Under the pieces are notes generated by a model. It ran no database searches. It was not told the DNA's origin and saw nothing but the letters and a program-made list of their open reading frames with translations. This document shows positions 8,871 through 17,366 of a stretch of 64,000 nt of DNA, piece by piece; the stretch's first letter is position 1, and every line of letters starts with the position of its first letter. The translations under genes and the position numbers were made by a program. Location: the NCBI GenBank assembly GCA_035516035.1, contig DATJAS010000029.1:14434-78433 (forward strand). The letters are read 5' to 3'. This DNA comes from Fen-1273 sp035516035. Its GTDB lineage: Bacteria; Bacteroidota; Ignavibacteria; UBA10030; UBA6906.

Positions 8871-10340
8871 ATGCCATCCCTCTCCAAATCCCGTTACCTC
8901 GACGGTCTCAAGTGCGAGAAGCTCCTCTGGTACCAGTACAACGCGAAAGAGGAGATTCCCCCGGTCGACGCCGCCACGCAGGCGGTCTTTGACCAGGGGT
9001 ATGAGGTGGGCGCTCTCGCCCGCTCCCTCTTCCCCCGGGGAATCGAAATCGGGGGTGACTACAGGGACTACGAGGGGGCACTGCGTAAGACCGCCGAAGC
9101 CGTGAAGCTCCGGAGGCCGGTCTTCGAAGGGGCCTTCGCCTTTGGAGGAGGGTTCGCGCGCGCCGATATTCTCCTGCCGGCAGGGCGCTCGCGGTGGGAT
9201 CTCATCGAGGTCAAGAGCTCCACGGAGTTGAAGGAGGTCCACGTCGAGGACGTCGCGCTCCAGAAATACGTCTACTCCGGGGCGGGGATCGATCTCCGGA
9301 AGTGCGAGGTGATGTTGATCGACAGGACTTACGTCCGGCACGGGGCGGTGGATGCGGCGAAGCTCTTCGTGCGCAAAGACGTGACCGCCGATGCGGACGC
9401 GCTCATCCCCGAGATCGGGCCGCGTCTCGCCAGGATGATTGAAGTGATCGGGCTGAAGAAGTATCCCCTCGTCAACATCGGCCCCCACTGCAGCTCCCCG
9501 TACGGCTGCCCGATGCACGAGATTTGTTGGGACTTTCTCCCTTCGAGAAACGTCCTCGGCATCGCCCGCATCGGGGCAAAGGGGTGGGAACTTCTCGGGA
9601 AGGGGATCGTCGAGGCCGCCGATATCCCGCGGGATTTCCGGCTGAGCGAACTCCAGGCTATCCAGGTCGATGCCGCGCGGAAGGGGAAACCGCGCGTGGT
9701 CAGGGAGGAGATCGCGGAGTTTCTCTCACAGCTCGAATACCCTCTCTGGTTCCTCGATTTCGAGACGTTCGGCACCGCGATCCCCCTGTTCGACGAGTCA
9801 AGCCCGTTCGAGAACATCCCGTTTCAATTCTCGCTTCACGTCGTCCGGAAGAAGGGGGGCAAACCCGAACATCGCGGGTTTCTGGCCGAAGGGAAGCACG
9901 ACCCGCGCCCGGCGCTTATTGATTCGCTCACCGGCCTCATCGGCGCGAAGGGCTCCGTGATCGCCTACCACGCTTCATTTGAGAAAGCCGTCATCAGGAA
10001 GCTGAGCGAGCATTTTCCCCGCCTGGGGAAATTCCGGGATTCGATCGAAGAACGGTTGGTGGATCTGGAAGACCCGTTCAAATCGCTCGCCTGGTATCAC
10101 CCGGACCAGGAAGGGAGCTCATCCATCAAGGTGGTACTACCGGCCCTGACCGGGAGAACCTACGAAGGGCTCGATATTGCAGAAGGAGGGACTGCAAGCC
10201 GTGAGTTTCTCCGCGTGACGCACGGGGACGTTCCCCAGGCTGAGAGGGAGAAGACGCGCCGGCAGCTTGAAGAATACTGTGCACTTGATACCTCCGGGAT
10301 GATCACTATCCTGGATGCTCTTGAGAGGATAGCAGGATAG
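8871..10340 (+). CDS. DUF2779 protein: Cas4-like PD-(D/E)XK region joined to a DnaQ/RNase H-like region
   Basis: 489 residues. The N-terminal half has the PD-(D/E)XK pattern seen in Cas4/RecB-like nucleases: an Asp in RADILLP, then WDLIEVKSS with the E-x-K pair, preceded by a Cys near the N-terminus (LKCEKLLWYQ) and followed by Cys residues near 205-220 (CSSPYGCPMHEIC) that could bind an Fe-S cluster. The C-terminal half begins YPLWFLDFETF, an exonuclease-type DxE motif, and continues with AYHASFEKAVIRKL and LEEYCALDTSGM, which match the later RNase H-fold acidic motifs. This order defines DUF2779. The substrate is unknown and no CRISPR array is nearby. The gene stands alone between two hairpin regions. 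Confidence 0.8.
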   Translation: MPSLSKSRYLDGLKCEKLLWYQYNAKEEIPPVDAATQAVFDQGYEVGALARSLFPRGIEIGGDYRDYEGALRKTAEAVKLRRPVFEGAFAFGGGFARADILLPAGRSRWDLIEVKSSTELKEVHVEDVALQKYVYSGAGIDLRKCEVMLIDRTYVRHGAVDAAKLFVRKDVTADADALIPEIGPRLARMIEVIGLKKYPLVNIGPHCSSPYGCPMHEICWDFLPSRNVLGIARIGAKGWELLGKGIVEAADIPRDFRLSELQAIQVDAARKGKPRVVREEIAEFLSQLEYPLWFLDFETFGTAIPLFDESSPFENIPFQFSLHVVRKKGGKPEHRGFLAEGKHDPRPALIDSLTGLIGAKGSVIAYHASFEKAVIRKLSEHFPRLGKFRDSIEERLVDLEDPFKSLAWYHPDQEGSSSIKVVLPALTGRTYEGLDIAEGGTASREFLRVTHGDVPQAEREKTRRQLEEYCALDTSGMITILDALERIAG

Positions 10341-10616
10341 TCGTCTTTCCCTCACTGGTTTGCCATTCCCATAAAATAGTGGGTTCTCCGATGTAAGCGT
10401 TTGATTGACGGATATTTCTTCAATACCCCATTTTCCCTCACAGTTTCCTCAGGTCGTCGCTTGGATTCGCAAATCTGACGATTCGAGTAACCTGGGAGCC
10501 TGAAATTAGCGGATTTTGCGAAAACCCGGTGCACTGCCTGTGGCATGGAGATTGTCCCCACCTGATCGCCTCCCGGTCCGAGTGAGAGGAAGTGATCCTG
10601 GCTGAAGGGTGGAGTG
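10341..10616. other. Intergenic region before the two-component cluster
   Basis: About 275 bases with lower GC than its surroundings and many short T/A runs. I see no convincing gene or strong promoter hexamer pair. It presumably carries the promoter for the sensor kinase operon. Confidence 0.4.
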
Positions 10617-12248
10617 ATGAGAGAACAAACTGGAGCGTTCCCGGGAGCTGCATCTGCGGCACCCCCCCCGGCCGGCACAGGCCCGGCATCCTGCCCCCCA
10701 TGTACCCCCGATCGAACTGCGGACCAGTTTGCCGACGTCATCACGTGGGCCCCGATCGGCCTTTTCAGGGTCCGCCGGGACGGCTCGTTTGTCGCCGTCA
10801 ACCGTCGCCTCGTCGAGATGCTCGGTTATGCTTCGACGGAAGACCTGCTTGCCCGCAATCTCGGACGGGACGTCTACTTCGACCCCTCCCAGCGCGAGAC
10901 GCTCCTGATGCTTGTGGAATCGCGAGGCACGGAGATCCGTCTTGAAGCCCGCTGGCGGACGAAGGCCGGGGCACCGATATGGGTCGAGCTCACCGGGCAT
11001 GCCATCCCGGGCGATGACGGTTCACACGGCTTCTATGAGGGTCTTGCCGTCGACATCACGGAGAAGAAGGAGCTGGAGGCGCAGTTTCTCCGCGCGCAGC
11101 GGATGGAAAGCATCGGCACGCTCGCCAGCGGCATCGCCCACGACCTGAACAACGTGCTCGCGCCGATCACGATGTCGATCGCGATGCTCCGCGGCAAGAT
11201 CACGGATCCCTCCGGCCTCAAGTGGCTCAACACGATCGACGCGTCCGCGGTGCGGGCCGCGGGGATTGTCAGGCAGGTGCTGAGCTTCGGCAGGGGGGTG
11301 GAGGGGGAGCGCGTTCCCGTGCAGCCGCGGCACATCGTGAACGAAATCGTCAAGATCGCGCGCGAGACGTTCCCGCGGTCCATCACCATCAGCGCCGACG
11401 TGCCGAAGGACCTCTGGCCGATCAACGCCGACCCCACGCAGCTCCACCAGGTGCTGCTCAATCTCTCGGTCAACGCCCGGGACGCAATGCAATCGGGGGG
11501 AACGCTGGGGATCAGCGCCGGGAACATCACGCTGGATGAGCACTACGCCCGGGTTCACATCGACGCAAAACCGGGACGCTACGTCGCGCTGGCGGTCACG
11601 GACTCGGGGACCGGCATTCCCCGGGGTATCCTGGAGAAGATCTTCGATCCGTTCTTCACCACGAAGCCGCCGGGGCAGGGGACGGGGCTGGGCCTCTCCA
11701 CGGTCCAGGCGATCGTCCGGGGGCACGGCGGATTCATGAACGTCTACTCGGAAGAGGCGCGGGGATCGACGTTCCGCGTCTATCTCCCCGTGTGCGAGCA
11801 GGAAGGTGTCGCCGCTTCACGCAGTCCGGAGGCGGTCCTCCCCGCCGGGCGCGGGGAGGCGATCATGGTCGTCGACGATGAGCCTTCGATCCGCGAGATA
11901 ACCCGGGGTATGCTTGAATCGAACGGCTATCGCGCCCTGACCGCCTCCGACGGCGCCGAGGCGCTCACGCTCTACCGACAGAGGCAGGGGGAGATCGCCG
12001 CGGTCATCATCGACCTGATGATGCCGGGCATGGACGGATCGACCGCGATCCGGGCGCTGCGGGGAATCAATCCCGGCGTCCGCATCATCGCCTCCAGCGG
12101 GTTCGGCGCGGAAAACACGGTGGCGGCCGCGGCCGCGCTCGGGGCGGCGCTCTTCCTGCAGAAGCCGTACACCACCGGGACGCTGCTGAGAACGCTCGAT
12201 GAGCTCATTCATCACACCACGAGGGTCGACGAGGGCCATGGACGATAG
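10617..12248 (+). CDS. PAS-domain hybrid sensor histidine kinase with C-terminal receiver
   Basis: About 543 residues, soluble. ATG at 10617 follows GGGTGGAG; an adjacent GTG at 10614 is also possible. Domains in order: PAS at about 38-155 (FADVITWAPIGLFRV, ending with a PAC-like YEGLAVDITEKKELE), HisKA with phosphoacceptor His in SGIAHDLNNVLAPI near 175, HATPase with the N box VNARDAM and G boxes DSGTGIPRG and GQGTGLGLSTVQAI, and a receiver beginning IMVVDDEPS with phosphoacceptor Asp in VIIDLMMPGMDG. Lack of membrane segments suggests a cytosolic signal. The stop overlaps the next kinase gene by 11 bp, so the two are translationally coupled. Confidence 0.9.
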   Translation: MREQTGAFPGAASAAPPPAGTGPASCPPCTPDRTADQFADVITWAPIGLFRVRRDGSFVAVNRRLVEMLGYASTEDLLARNLGRDVYFDPSQRETLLMLVESRGTEIRLEARWRTKAGAPIWVELTGHAIPGDDGSHGFYEGLAVDITEKKELEAQFLRAQRMESIGTLASGIAHDLNNVLAPITMSIAMLRGKITDPSGLKWLNTIDASAVRAAGIVRQVLSFGRGVEGERVPVQPRHIVNEIVKIARETFPRSITISADVPKDLWPINADPTQLHQVLLNLSVNARDAMQSGGTLGISAGNITLDEHYARVHIDAKPGRYVALAVTDSGTGIPRGILEKIFDPFFTTKPPGQGTGLGLSTVQAIVRGHGGFMNVYSEEARGSTFRVYLPVCEQEGVAASRSPEAVLPAGRGEAIMVVDDEPSIREITRGMLESNGYRALTASDGAEALTLYRQRQGEIAAVIIDLMMPGMDGSTAIRALRGINPGVRIIASSGFGAENTVAAAAALGAALFLQKPYTTGTLLRTLDELIHHTTRVDEGHGR

Positions 12249-14235
12249 CAGCGGATCTCTTGGCACGCCGCGGGCTCCCGAAGACCTCGCGTTTCTCTCC
12301 CGGACCGCGACCGAATTCGTCGAGATGCTTCCCGAGGCGGATATCTATTCGTACATCTGCGTGCGCCTGCGGGACCTTGTGGGGGGCGTTCCGGTCATCG
12401 TGACGTCCTACGAGAGGGAGGCGCGGGCGTTCACGCTTCGGGCGTTCCAGGGCGCTCCGGAAGTGCTCGGCATGTTCCAGCAGAAGATCGGGGGTTCCCT
12501 GCTCGGCCGCGCGTTCCACCTGAGCGAGAAAGCCGAGCGCCGCCTGTTTGAGAAGAGCATCCACAGGGAGGCAACTGCCGACCTCTACGAGCTGACGGCG
12601 CATTCGTTCCCGGAGCCGATCTGCCGGCGTGCGGAACAGCTCATGAACCTCGGCGCCGTCTACGCGATGGGCTTTATCCGCGGAGAGGAGCTGCTCGGCT
12701 CGGCGAGCATCTATTTCCCGAAGGGAACGGACTTTGAGCCGCGGCAGGTCATTGAGACGTTCATCAAGCAGGCCTCGGTGGCGCTGCAGCGCCGGCGCTC
12801 CGATGAAGCGTTGCGCCGCTCCGTGTCGCTCCTGTCCGCGACGCTCGAATCGACCGCCGACGGCGTCCTCGTAGTCGATACCGCGGGACAGATCGTTCAG
12901 TACAACCACCAGTTTGTTGACATGTGGGGGATGGATGAAGGGATCCTTGCCGGGGGCGACGACGCGCGCGCGATCGGGCACATCCTCTCGCGGCTGAAGT
13001 ACCCCGAGAGGTTCGTCGTGCGCGTGAAAGAGCTTTACGATCACCCCGAGGAGACCAGCTTCGACGTCGTGGAGTTCCTCGACGGCCGGATATTCGAGCG
13101 GTATTCACAGCCCCAGAGGATAGACGGGGTTCCCGTGGGACGGGTCTGGAGCTTCCGCGACGTGACCGAAAGGAAGAGAGCCGAAGCGGAGCTCAAAAAG
13201 AGCGAGCAGCGGTACCGCCAGGTGGTGCATGGAGTGGGGGAGGTCATTTTCGAAACGGACGCGGCGGGGCTCTGGACGCTGCTGAATCCGGCATGGACCG
13301 AGATCACCGGCTTCGGCGTCGAGGAATCGCTCGGCGTCTCGTTCCTGGAGTTCGTTCTCCCGGAGGACCGCGAAAGGAACCTGTCCCTCTTTCGCCCGCT
13401 CATCGAGAGGGAAAAAGACTACTGCCTTCACGAAATCCGCTACAGGACGCGGGATGGGGGCTTCAAATGGATCGAAGTCCATGCCCGGCTCATCCTCGAC
13501 GACGCGGGGGAGTCCAGGGGAACCACCGGCACGCTGCGCGATATCACCGAGCACAAGCGGGCAGCCGAAGAGCTGCGGGTGCTTGTGCAGCAGACCGAAC
13601 GGGACGCGCGCACGAAGGCGGAGCTGCTGAGCGAGGTCAACCACCGCGTTAAGAACAACCTCCTGGCCGTTCAAGGACTCATGCTGGCGGGGAGGCGGCA
13701 GGCCGAGACGGAGGGGCAGCCGGAGGTGGGGCGTGCGATCGACGGCATCGCCTCGAGAATCGAAGGACTCCTGAGCGTGCACAAGCTTCTCTCCTCGAAC
13801 CAGTGGGGCCCGATCCCGGTGAGCCGGCTCGCCGAGACGATTATCGCCCGCGTCGCCTCTGCGGTTGTGGCGGGCGCACGGGTCCGGGTCGACGTGCAGC
13901 CTTCGCCCGTGGAGGTTTCCCCGCGGCAGGCGAGCAGCCTGGCGCTCGTGTTCAACGAGCTTGCCACGAACACGATCAAGCACGCCGTCAACGGCCGGAA
14001 GTCCGCGCGGATCTGTGTCACCGCCATGCTGGAGGGGGACACGATCCGGATCGAATATGCCGACGACGGCCCGGGTTATCCGGAGGATGTCCTCGCCCGC
14101 AGGCGCACTTCCACGGGGATGCATCTTGTCGATCAGATCGTCACCGGGACGCTTCGCGGCAGGATCGAGCTCCAGGAGGGAGAAGGCGCAACGGCGGTCA
14201 TGCACATCAAAATCGAAGAAAGCGGGAGGACCTGA
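12238..14235 (+). CDS. GAF/PAS/PAS sensor histidine kinase of the HisKA_2 type
   Basis: 665 residues from the ATG at 12238, chosen because a GAGGG precedes it and it overlaps the upstream gene by 11 bp; an in-frame ATG at 12199 would give a 50-bp overlap. An N-terminal GAF-like domain is followed by two PAS domains (the first near LESTADGVLVVDTAGQIVQY, the second near VGEVIFETDAAGLWTLLNP with a PAC motif), then HisKA_2 with the His in EVNHRVKNNLLAVQGLM and a HATPase with FNELATNTIKHAV and ADDGPGYPED. HisKA_2/HWE kinases usually signal to stand-alone response regulators; the next gene is one. No transmembrane segments are visible. Confidence 0.9.
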   Translation: MDDSSGSLGTPRAPEDLAFLSRTATEFVEMLPEADIYSYICVRLRDLVGGVPVIVTSYEREARAFTLRAFQGAPEVLGMFQQKIGGSLLGRAFHLSEKAERRLFEKSIHREATADLYELTAHSFPEPICRRAEQLMNLGAVYAMGFIRGEELLGSASIYFPKGTDFEPRQVIETFIKQASVALQRRRSDEALRRSVSLLSATLESTADGVLVVDTAGQIVQYNHQFVDMWGMDEGILAGGDDARAIGHILSRLKYPERFVVRVKELYDHPEETSFDVVEFLDGRIFERYSQPQRIDGVPVGRVWSFRDVTERKRAEAELKKSEQRYRQVVHGVGEVIFETDAAGLWTLLNPAWTEITGFGVEESLGVSFLEFVLPEDRERNLSLFRPLIEREKDYCLHEIRYRTRDGGFKWIEVHARLILDDAGESRGTTGTLRDITEHKRAAEELRVLVQQTERDARTKAELLSEVNHRVKNNLLAVQGLMLAGRRQAETEGQPEVGRAIDGIASRIEGLLSVHKLLSSNQWGPIPVSRLAETIIARVASAVVAGARVRVDVQPSPVEVSPRQASSLALVFNELATNTIKHAVNGRKSARICVTAMLEGDTIRIEYADDGPGYPEDVLARRRTSTGMHLVDQIVTGTLRGRIELQEGEGATAVMHIKIEESGRT

Positions 14236-14239
14236 GAGG

Positions 14240-14851
14240 ATGACGGTTCGAAGGAATCTGAGCGTCCTGGTGGCGGAAGACGATGCCCTTGTCTCCGATA
14301 TCATCGAGCATCAGCTCGGCCTGATCGGCTGTGCCGTGGTGGGGAAAGCTTCGGACGGGACGCAGGTCGTCGAGAAATCCCGTGAACTCGCACCGGATAT
14401 CGTCCTGATGGATATCGAGATGCCGGGTCTGGATGGTCTCCAGGCAACCGAGGAGATCCAGCGAACTGCCCCGCGGCCGGTCGTCCTCCTGACGGCGCAC
14501 GAAAGTCCCGACCTGGTCGCCAGGGCGGGGCGGGCGGGAGCCGGCGGGTACCTGGTCAAGCCCACCACGCCGGAGGAGCTGGATCGCACACTGGCGATAG
14601 CTGTGGCAAGATTCAACGACCTGATGGAGCTCAGGCGCCTGAACGAGCAGCTCACGGCCGCCCTGGCCAGCGTAAAAACCCTCTCCGGGCTCCTCCCGAT
14701 TTGCGCCAGCTGCAAGAAAATCAGGGATGACCGGGGATACTGGCTCGCCGTGGAGGCCTATATCATGGGCCACACGGATGCCCGGTTTTCCCACGGCTGC
14801 TGCCCTGAGTGCCGGCAGAAACTCTACCCCGATTTGAGCTCCCGCGGCTGA
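14240..14851 (+). CDS. Response regulator with C-terminal Cys-rich (zinc-finger-like) output segment
   Basis: 203 residues; the ATG follows GAGAGG and starts four bases after the previous stop. The receiver domain (about 8-125) has the acidic pair AEDDA, phosphoacceptor Asp in DIVLMDIEMPGLDG, LLTAHES and the KP of YLVKPTTPEE. A short coiled coil (LMELRRLNEQLTAALASVKTL) leads to a four-Cys segment CASCKKIRDDRGYW ... CCPECRQKLYP. That segment is commonly attached to the C-terminus of signalling proteins and is probably metal-binding. No DNA-binding domain is seen, so output is likely by protein contact. The last 40 bases of the gene form the first unit of a 44-bp tandem repeat running past the stop. 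Confidence 0.88.
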   Translation: MTVRRNLSVLVAEDDALVSDIIEHQLGLIGCAVVGKASDGTQVVEKSRELAPDIVLMDIEMPGLDGLQATEEIQRTAPRPVVLLTAHESPDLVARAGRAGAGGYLVKPTTPEELDRTLAIAVARFNDLMELRRLNEQLTAALASVKTLSGLLPICASCKKIRDDRGYWLAVEAYIMGHTDARFSHGCCPECRQKLYPDLSSRG

Positions 14852-14954
14852 AGGACCGGCAAAACCTCTGCCCCGGTTTGATCTCCGCCGGGTGAAGGAC
14901 CGGCAAAATCTCCGCCCCGGTTTGATCTCCGCCGGCTGAAGGGCCGGCAGAACC
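14812..14954. repeat. 44-bp tandem repeat, about 3.2 copies, overlapping the 3' end of the response regulator gene
   Basis: Units 14812-14855, 14856-14899 and 14900-14943, then a partial CCGGCAGAACC. Unit 1 encodes the last residues of the regulator (RQKLYPDLSSRG) plus its stop; units 2 and 3 are non-coding copies with a few substitutions. At each junction GCCGG...CCGGC can form a short hairpin around TGAAGG. Since 44 is not a multiple of three, and unit 1 holds the stop, the expansion does not lengthen the protein. Confidence 0.85.
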
Positions 14955-15062
14955 AACCCCCATCCCCTCGTGTTGCTACACTCAGCATGTCCGGTTTTCT
15001 CTCCCTCGTTCGTTATCAGTGTACAGGCGGCAGAATACAACACATCCAGCGGGGTGAGCATC

Positions 15063-15413
15063 ATGAAGGAATTCCTTCTTCTCTTCAGGGGCGGCAATGA
15101 CATGAGTGCCATGCGGGAGTCGCCCGAAAACTACCAGCAGCACCTCGTCAAATGGAAGGCATGGATGGAAGCCCTCGGGAAACAGGGGAAATTCATCGGC
15201 GGACAGCCCCTTTCGGGTGAGGGAACGGTGATCAGCGGGAGCGAAAAAGTAGTGACCGACGGTCCGTACGTGGAAGGGAAGGAGATCGTCGGAGGGTACC
15301 TGCTTGTCCGGGCGCACGACCTGAAGGAAGCCGTCCAGCTCTCCAGCGGCTGCCCGATATTCGACGCGGACGGCGCCGTCGAAGTCCGGGAAGTCCAGCA
15401 GCTCCAGGCCTGA
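15063..15413 (+). CDS. YCII-related (DGPF) protein
   Basis: 116 residues from the ATG at 15063, preceded by GGGGTGAG. The sequence MKEFLLLFRGGNDMSAM, then KWKAWMEALGKQGKFIGGQPL, and the family signature VVTDGPYVEGKEIVGGYLLV are those of the DGPF subgroup of the YCII alpha/beta-barrel family. DGPF proteins are the standard genomic partner of ECF42-type sigma factors, and the next gene, one base downstream, is such a sigma factor. The biochemical role of DGPF proteins is not settled; a regulatory or small-molecule-binding role is inferred from context. Confidence 0.9.
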   Translation: MKEFLLLFRGGNDMSAMRESPENYQQHLVKWKAWMEALGKQGKFIGGQPLSGEGTVISGSEKVVTDGPYVEGKEIVGGYLLVRAHDLKEAVQLSSGCPIFDADGAVEVREVQQLQA

Positions 15414-15414
15414 G

Positions 15415-16701
15415 GTGCGCGAGGGGGCGAACATACCGGTCGTGTCGCTTGTCGACCATCTCTTCCGGCATGAGTCCGGGCGAATGGTCTCTGCGCTGAC
15501 TCGCCTGTTCGGCATACACAACCTGGCGCTCGCCGAGGACGTGGTGCAGGAGGCATTTCTGAAGGCGTGCCAGGAATGGCGGTTGAACCCCATTCCCCCC
15601 AATCCCTCCGCGTGGCTTCTCGTGACGGCCCGGAACCGGGCGATCGACGCGATCCGGCGGAACAGGCACCAGGTCGCGTTCTCGGAGGACATCACGCACC
15701 TGCTGAACTCGGAATACACTACGGCCGGCACGGTGGACGAGATGTTCCTCGATGAGGAAATCGCCGACAGCCAGCTCCGGATGATTTTCACCTGCTGCCA
15801 TCCCGATCTCACGCCGGAGATGCGCATACCCCTCACACTCCGCACACTCTCCGGGTTCGGCATACAGGAAATCGCCGCAGCGCTCCTGACGAACAAGGAA
15901 ACGATCACCAAGCGGCTCTACAGGGCGCGCCAGTCGATCAGGGAGCGTGGAATCCGGTTCGAAATCCCCGTTGGGGACGATCTTGCACCGCGCCTGGACA
16001 CCGTCTACACGGTTCTCTATCTCCTGTTTAACGAGGGATACAATTCGGGGAGGGTCGACGAGCTGATCCGGAAGGACCTCTGCGCTGAGGCGATGCGCCT
16101 GTGCCTCCTGCTGTCGCAGCACAGGATCGGCGATCGGCCCAGCACGTACGCACTCCTCTCGCTGATGTGCTTCCACGCCTCCCGGTTCGACAGCAGGATG
16201 ACGAGCGACAACGAGATCGTTCTGCTGCAGGACCAGGACCGTTCGGCCTGGGACCGTGACCTGATCCGGCGGGGAGAATACTATATCAACAGGGCCGCCG
16301 AGGGGGAGGACGTTTCCGAGTACCACTTAGAGGCCGCGATCTCCGCGCAGTACGCGCTGGCCCCATCGTTCCTGGAAACAGACTGGATATTGATCGCGGG
16401 ACTGTACGACGCGCTCCTGGCGCTGAAATCGAACCCACTTGTGAAGCTCAACAGGGCTGTCGTGCTGGGGAGGATCCACGGACCCCGTGCGGCGATCGAG
16501 GAGATCCGCCGGATCGACGGATTGGACCGCCTCGCCTCCAGGCACTACCTCTACAACGCGGTCCTGGGGCAGTTGTACATCGAGGCGGACGATCACGAGC
16601 ACGCACGGGAGTGCATAACGCGGGCGGGCGCGCTCACGACGTCCGACGCCGAGAGGCGCCTCCTGTCCCGCAAGCTCGAATCCTTGCGTCCCCCGAACTG
16701 A
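15415..16701 (+). CDS. ECF sigma factor of the ECF42 type with long C-terminal TPR-like extension
   Basis: 428 residues from a GTG one base after the preceding stop; a GTG at 15442 is an alternative. Sigma region 2 covers roughly 15-80 (ALAEDVVQEAFLKACQEW, then WLLVTARNRAIDAIRRN). Region 4 covers about 140-185 (LRTLSGFGIQEIAAALLTNK, TITKRLYRARQSIRERG). The remaining ~230 residues are helical (YLLFNEGYNSG, LLSLMCFHASRFDSR, AVVLGRIHGPRAAIEEI) and match the DUF6596/TPR-like extension of ECF42. Such factors lack a classic anti-sigma factor, and the extension is thought to control activity; none is encoded here. The YCII partner precedes it and an SRPBCC gene follows. Confidence 0.9.
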   Translation: MREGANIPVVSLVDHLFRHESGRMVSALTRLFGIHNLALAEDVVQEAFLKACQEWRLNPIPPNPSAWLLVTARNRAIDAIRRNRHQVAFSEDITHLLNSEYTTAGTVDEMFLDEEIADSQLRMIFTCCHPDLTPEMRIPLTLRTLSGFGIQEIAAALLTNKETITKRLYRARQSIRERGIRFEIPVGDDLAPRLDTVYTVLYLLFNEGYNSGRVDELIRKDLCAEAMRLCLLLSQHRIGDRPSTYALLSLMCFHASRFDSRMTSDNEIVLLQDQDRSAWDRDLIRRGEYYINRAAEGEDVSEYHLEAAISAQYALAPSFLETDWILIAGLYDALLALKSNPLVKLNRAVVLGRIHGPRAAIEEIRRIDGLDRLASRHYLYNAVLGQLYIEADDHEHARECITRAGALTTSDAERRLLSRKLESLRPPN

Positions 16702-16732
16702 TCCCTCATTCCACTAATAGTCCGGAGCCCCC

Positions 16733-17140
16733 ATGTCCAAGACCATCGTCCAGACCGTCACGTTCAACGCTCCGCCGGAGAAGCTCTACAGGCTCTACAC
16801 TGATTCGAAACAGCACACCGCCGCGATCGGGGCGAAGTCGATTATCAGCACGAAAGTGGGGGGGCGGTGCGCCGCGTACCAGGAGAGCCTGACCGGCACG
16901 ACGCTCGGCCTGGTCAGGAACAGGCTGTTCGTCCAGACCTGGCGGTCCGACGACTGGACGAAGGATCAGCCGGATTCTGTCCTCACGCTCTTCTTCGAGA
17001 AGGAAGGGAAAGGAGGCCGCCTCACGATGGTCCACGCGAACATCCCCGACGACCACTACCCGGGGATCAAGACCGGCTGGACCACGTACTACTGGGATCC
17101 CTGGAAGAAGTACCTGGCAGGAAAGTCGAAACGAAAATAG
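16733..17140 (+). CDS. SRPBCC-domain protein (AHSA1-like)
   Basis: 135 residues. The start SKTIVQTVTFNAPPEKLYRL and the later TKVGGRCAAYQESLTG and TKDQPDSVLTLFFEKEG follow the AHSA1/START-like fold pattern, a beta sheet around a long C-terminal helix (HYPGIKTGWTTYYWDPWKKYL). These proteins bind hydrophobic ligands in a central cavity. The gene lies 31 bp after the ECF sigma factor and is probably in its operon, as SRPBCC genes often are in ECF42 loci. A degenerate palindromic repeat follows the stop. Confidence 0.85.
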   Translation: MSKTIVQTVTFNAPPEKLYRLYTDSKQHTAAIGAKSIISTKVGGRCAAYQESLTGTTLGLVRNRLFVQTWRSDDWTKDQPDSVLTLFFEKEGKGGRLTMVHANIPDDHYPGIKTGWTTYYWDPWKKYLAGKSKRK

Positions 17141-17151
17141 CCTCAACTTCT

Positions 17152-17214
17152 GTCATTGCGAGAGCTTTTAGCGAAGTGCGCTCTTTGCATCACGACGCTT
17201 CCTGGCGTGACGAT
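17152..17214. repeat. Palindromic intergenic repeat, degenerate copy 4
   Basis: Begins GTCATTGCGAGAGC and continues TTTTAGCGAAGTGCGCTC with a damaged core, ending near GGCGTGACGATC. It lies 11 bases after the stop of the SRPBCC gene. Confidence 0.5.
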
Positions 17215-17257
17215 CCCGCCGCTTTCACCCCTCCCCCGTGCATTTCATCCCCCCCGT

Positions 17258-17286
17258 TTGTCATTCTATCCGATTTCCGGTACTCT
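17258..17286 (+). promoter_or_regulatory. Candidate promoter of the ABC/LolA/LytTR operon
   Basis: TTGTCA (17258-17263), a 17-bp spacer and TACTCT (17281-17286), about 80 bp before the GTG start of the first operon gene. Motif match only. Confidence 0.4.
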
Positions 17287-17366
17287 GCCCCGCACGGTGC
17301 GTATATTGTGTCAAATGAACGGCGCTCCCGCGCCGGCGGTGAAATGCACAAGAGGAGGGAGACACG

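Noticed and set aside
8871..10340. A cas4 gene
   Set aside because: The Cas4-like half is fused to a DnaQ-like domain in the DUF2779 order, and no other CRISPR gene or array is present.
13105..14304. 399-codon minus-strand frame opposite the sensor kinase
   Set aside because: Shadow of the HisKA_2 kinase gene; no signal, no domain.
12764..14851. Long upstream extension of the response regulator frame (from 13865) and other starts
   Set aside because: The part before 14240 overlaps the kinase gene in another frame; the ATG at 14240 has a good ribosome site and begins the receiver domain.
14812..14954. CRISPR-like array at the 44-bp repeats
   Set aside because: Units are directly adjacent with no spacers, and the first unit is coding sequence.
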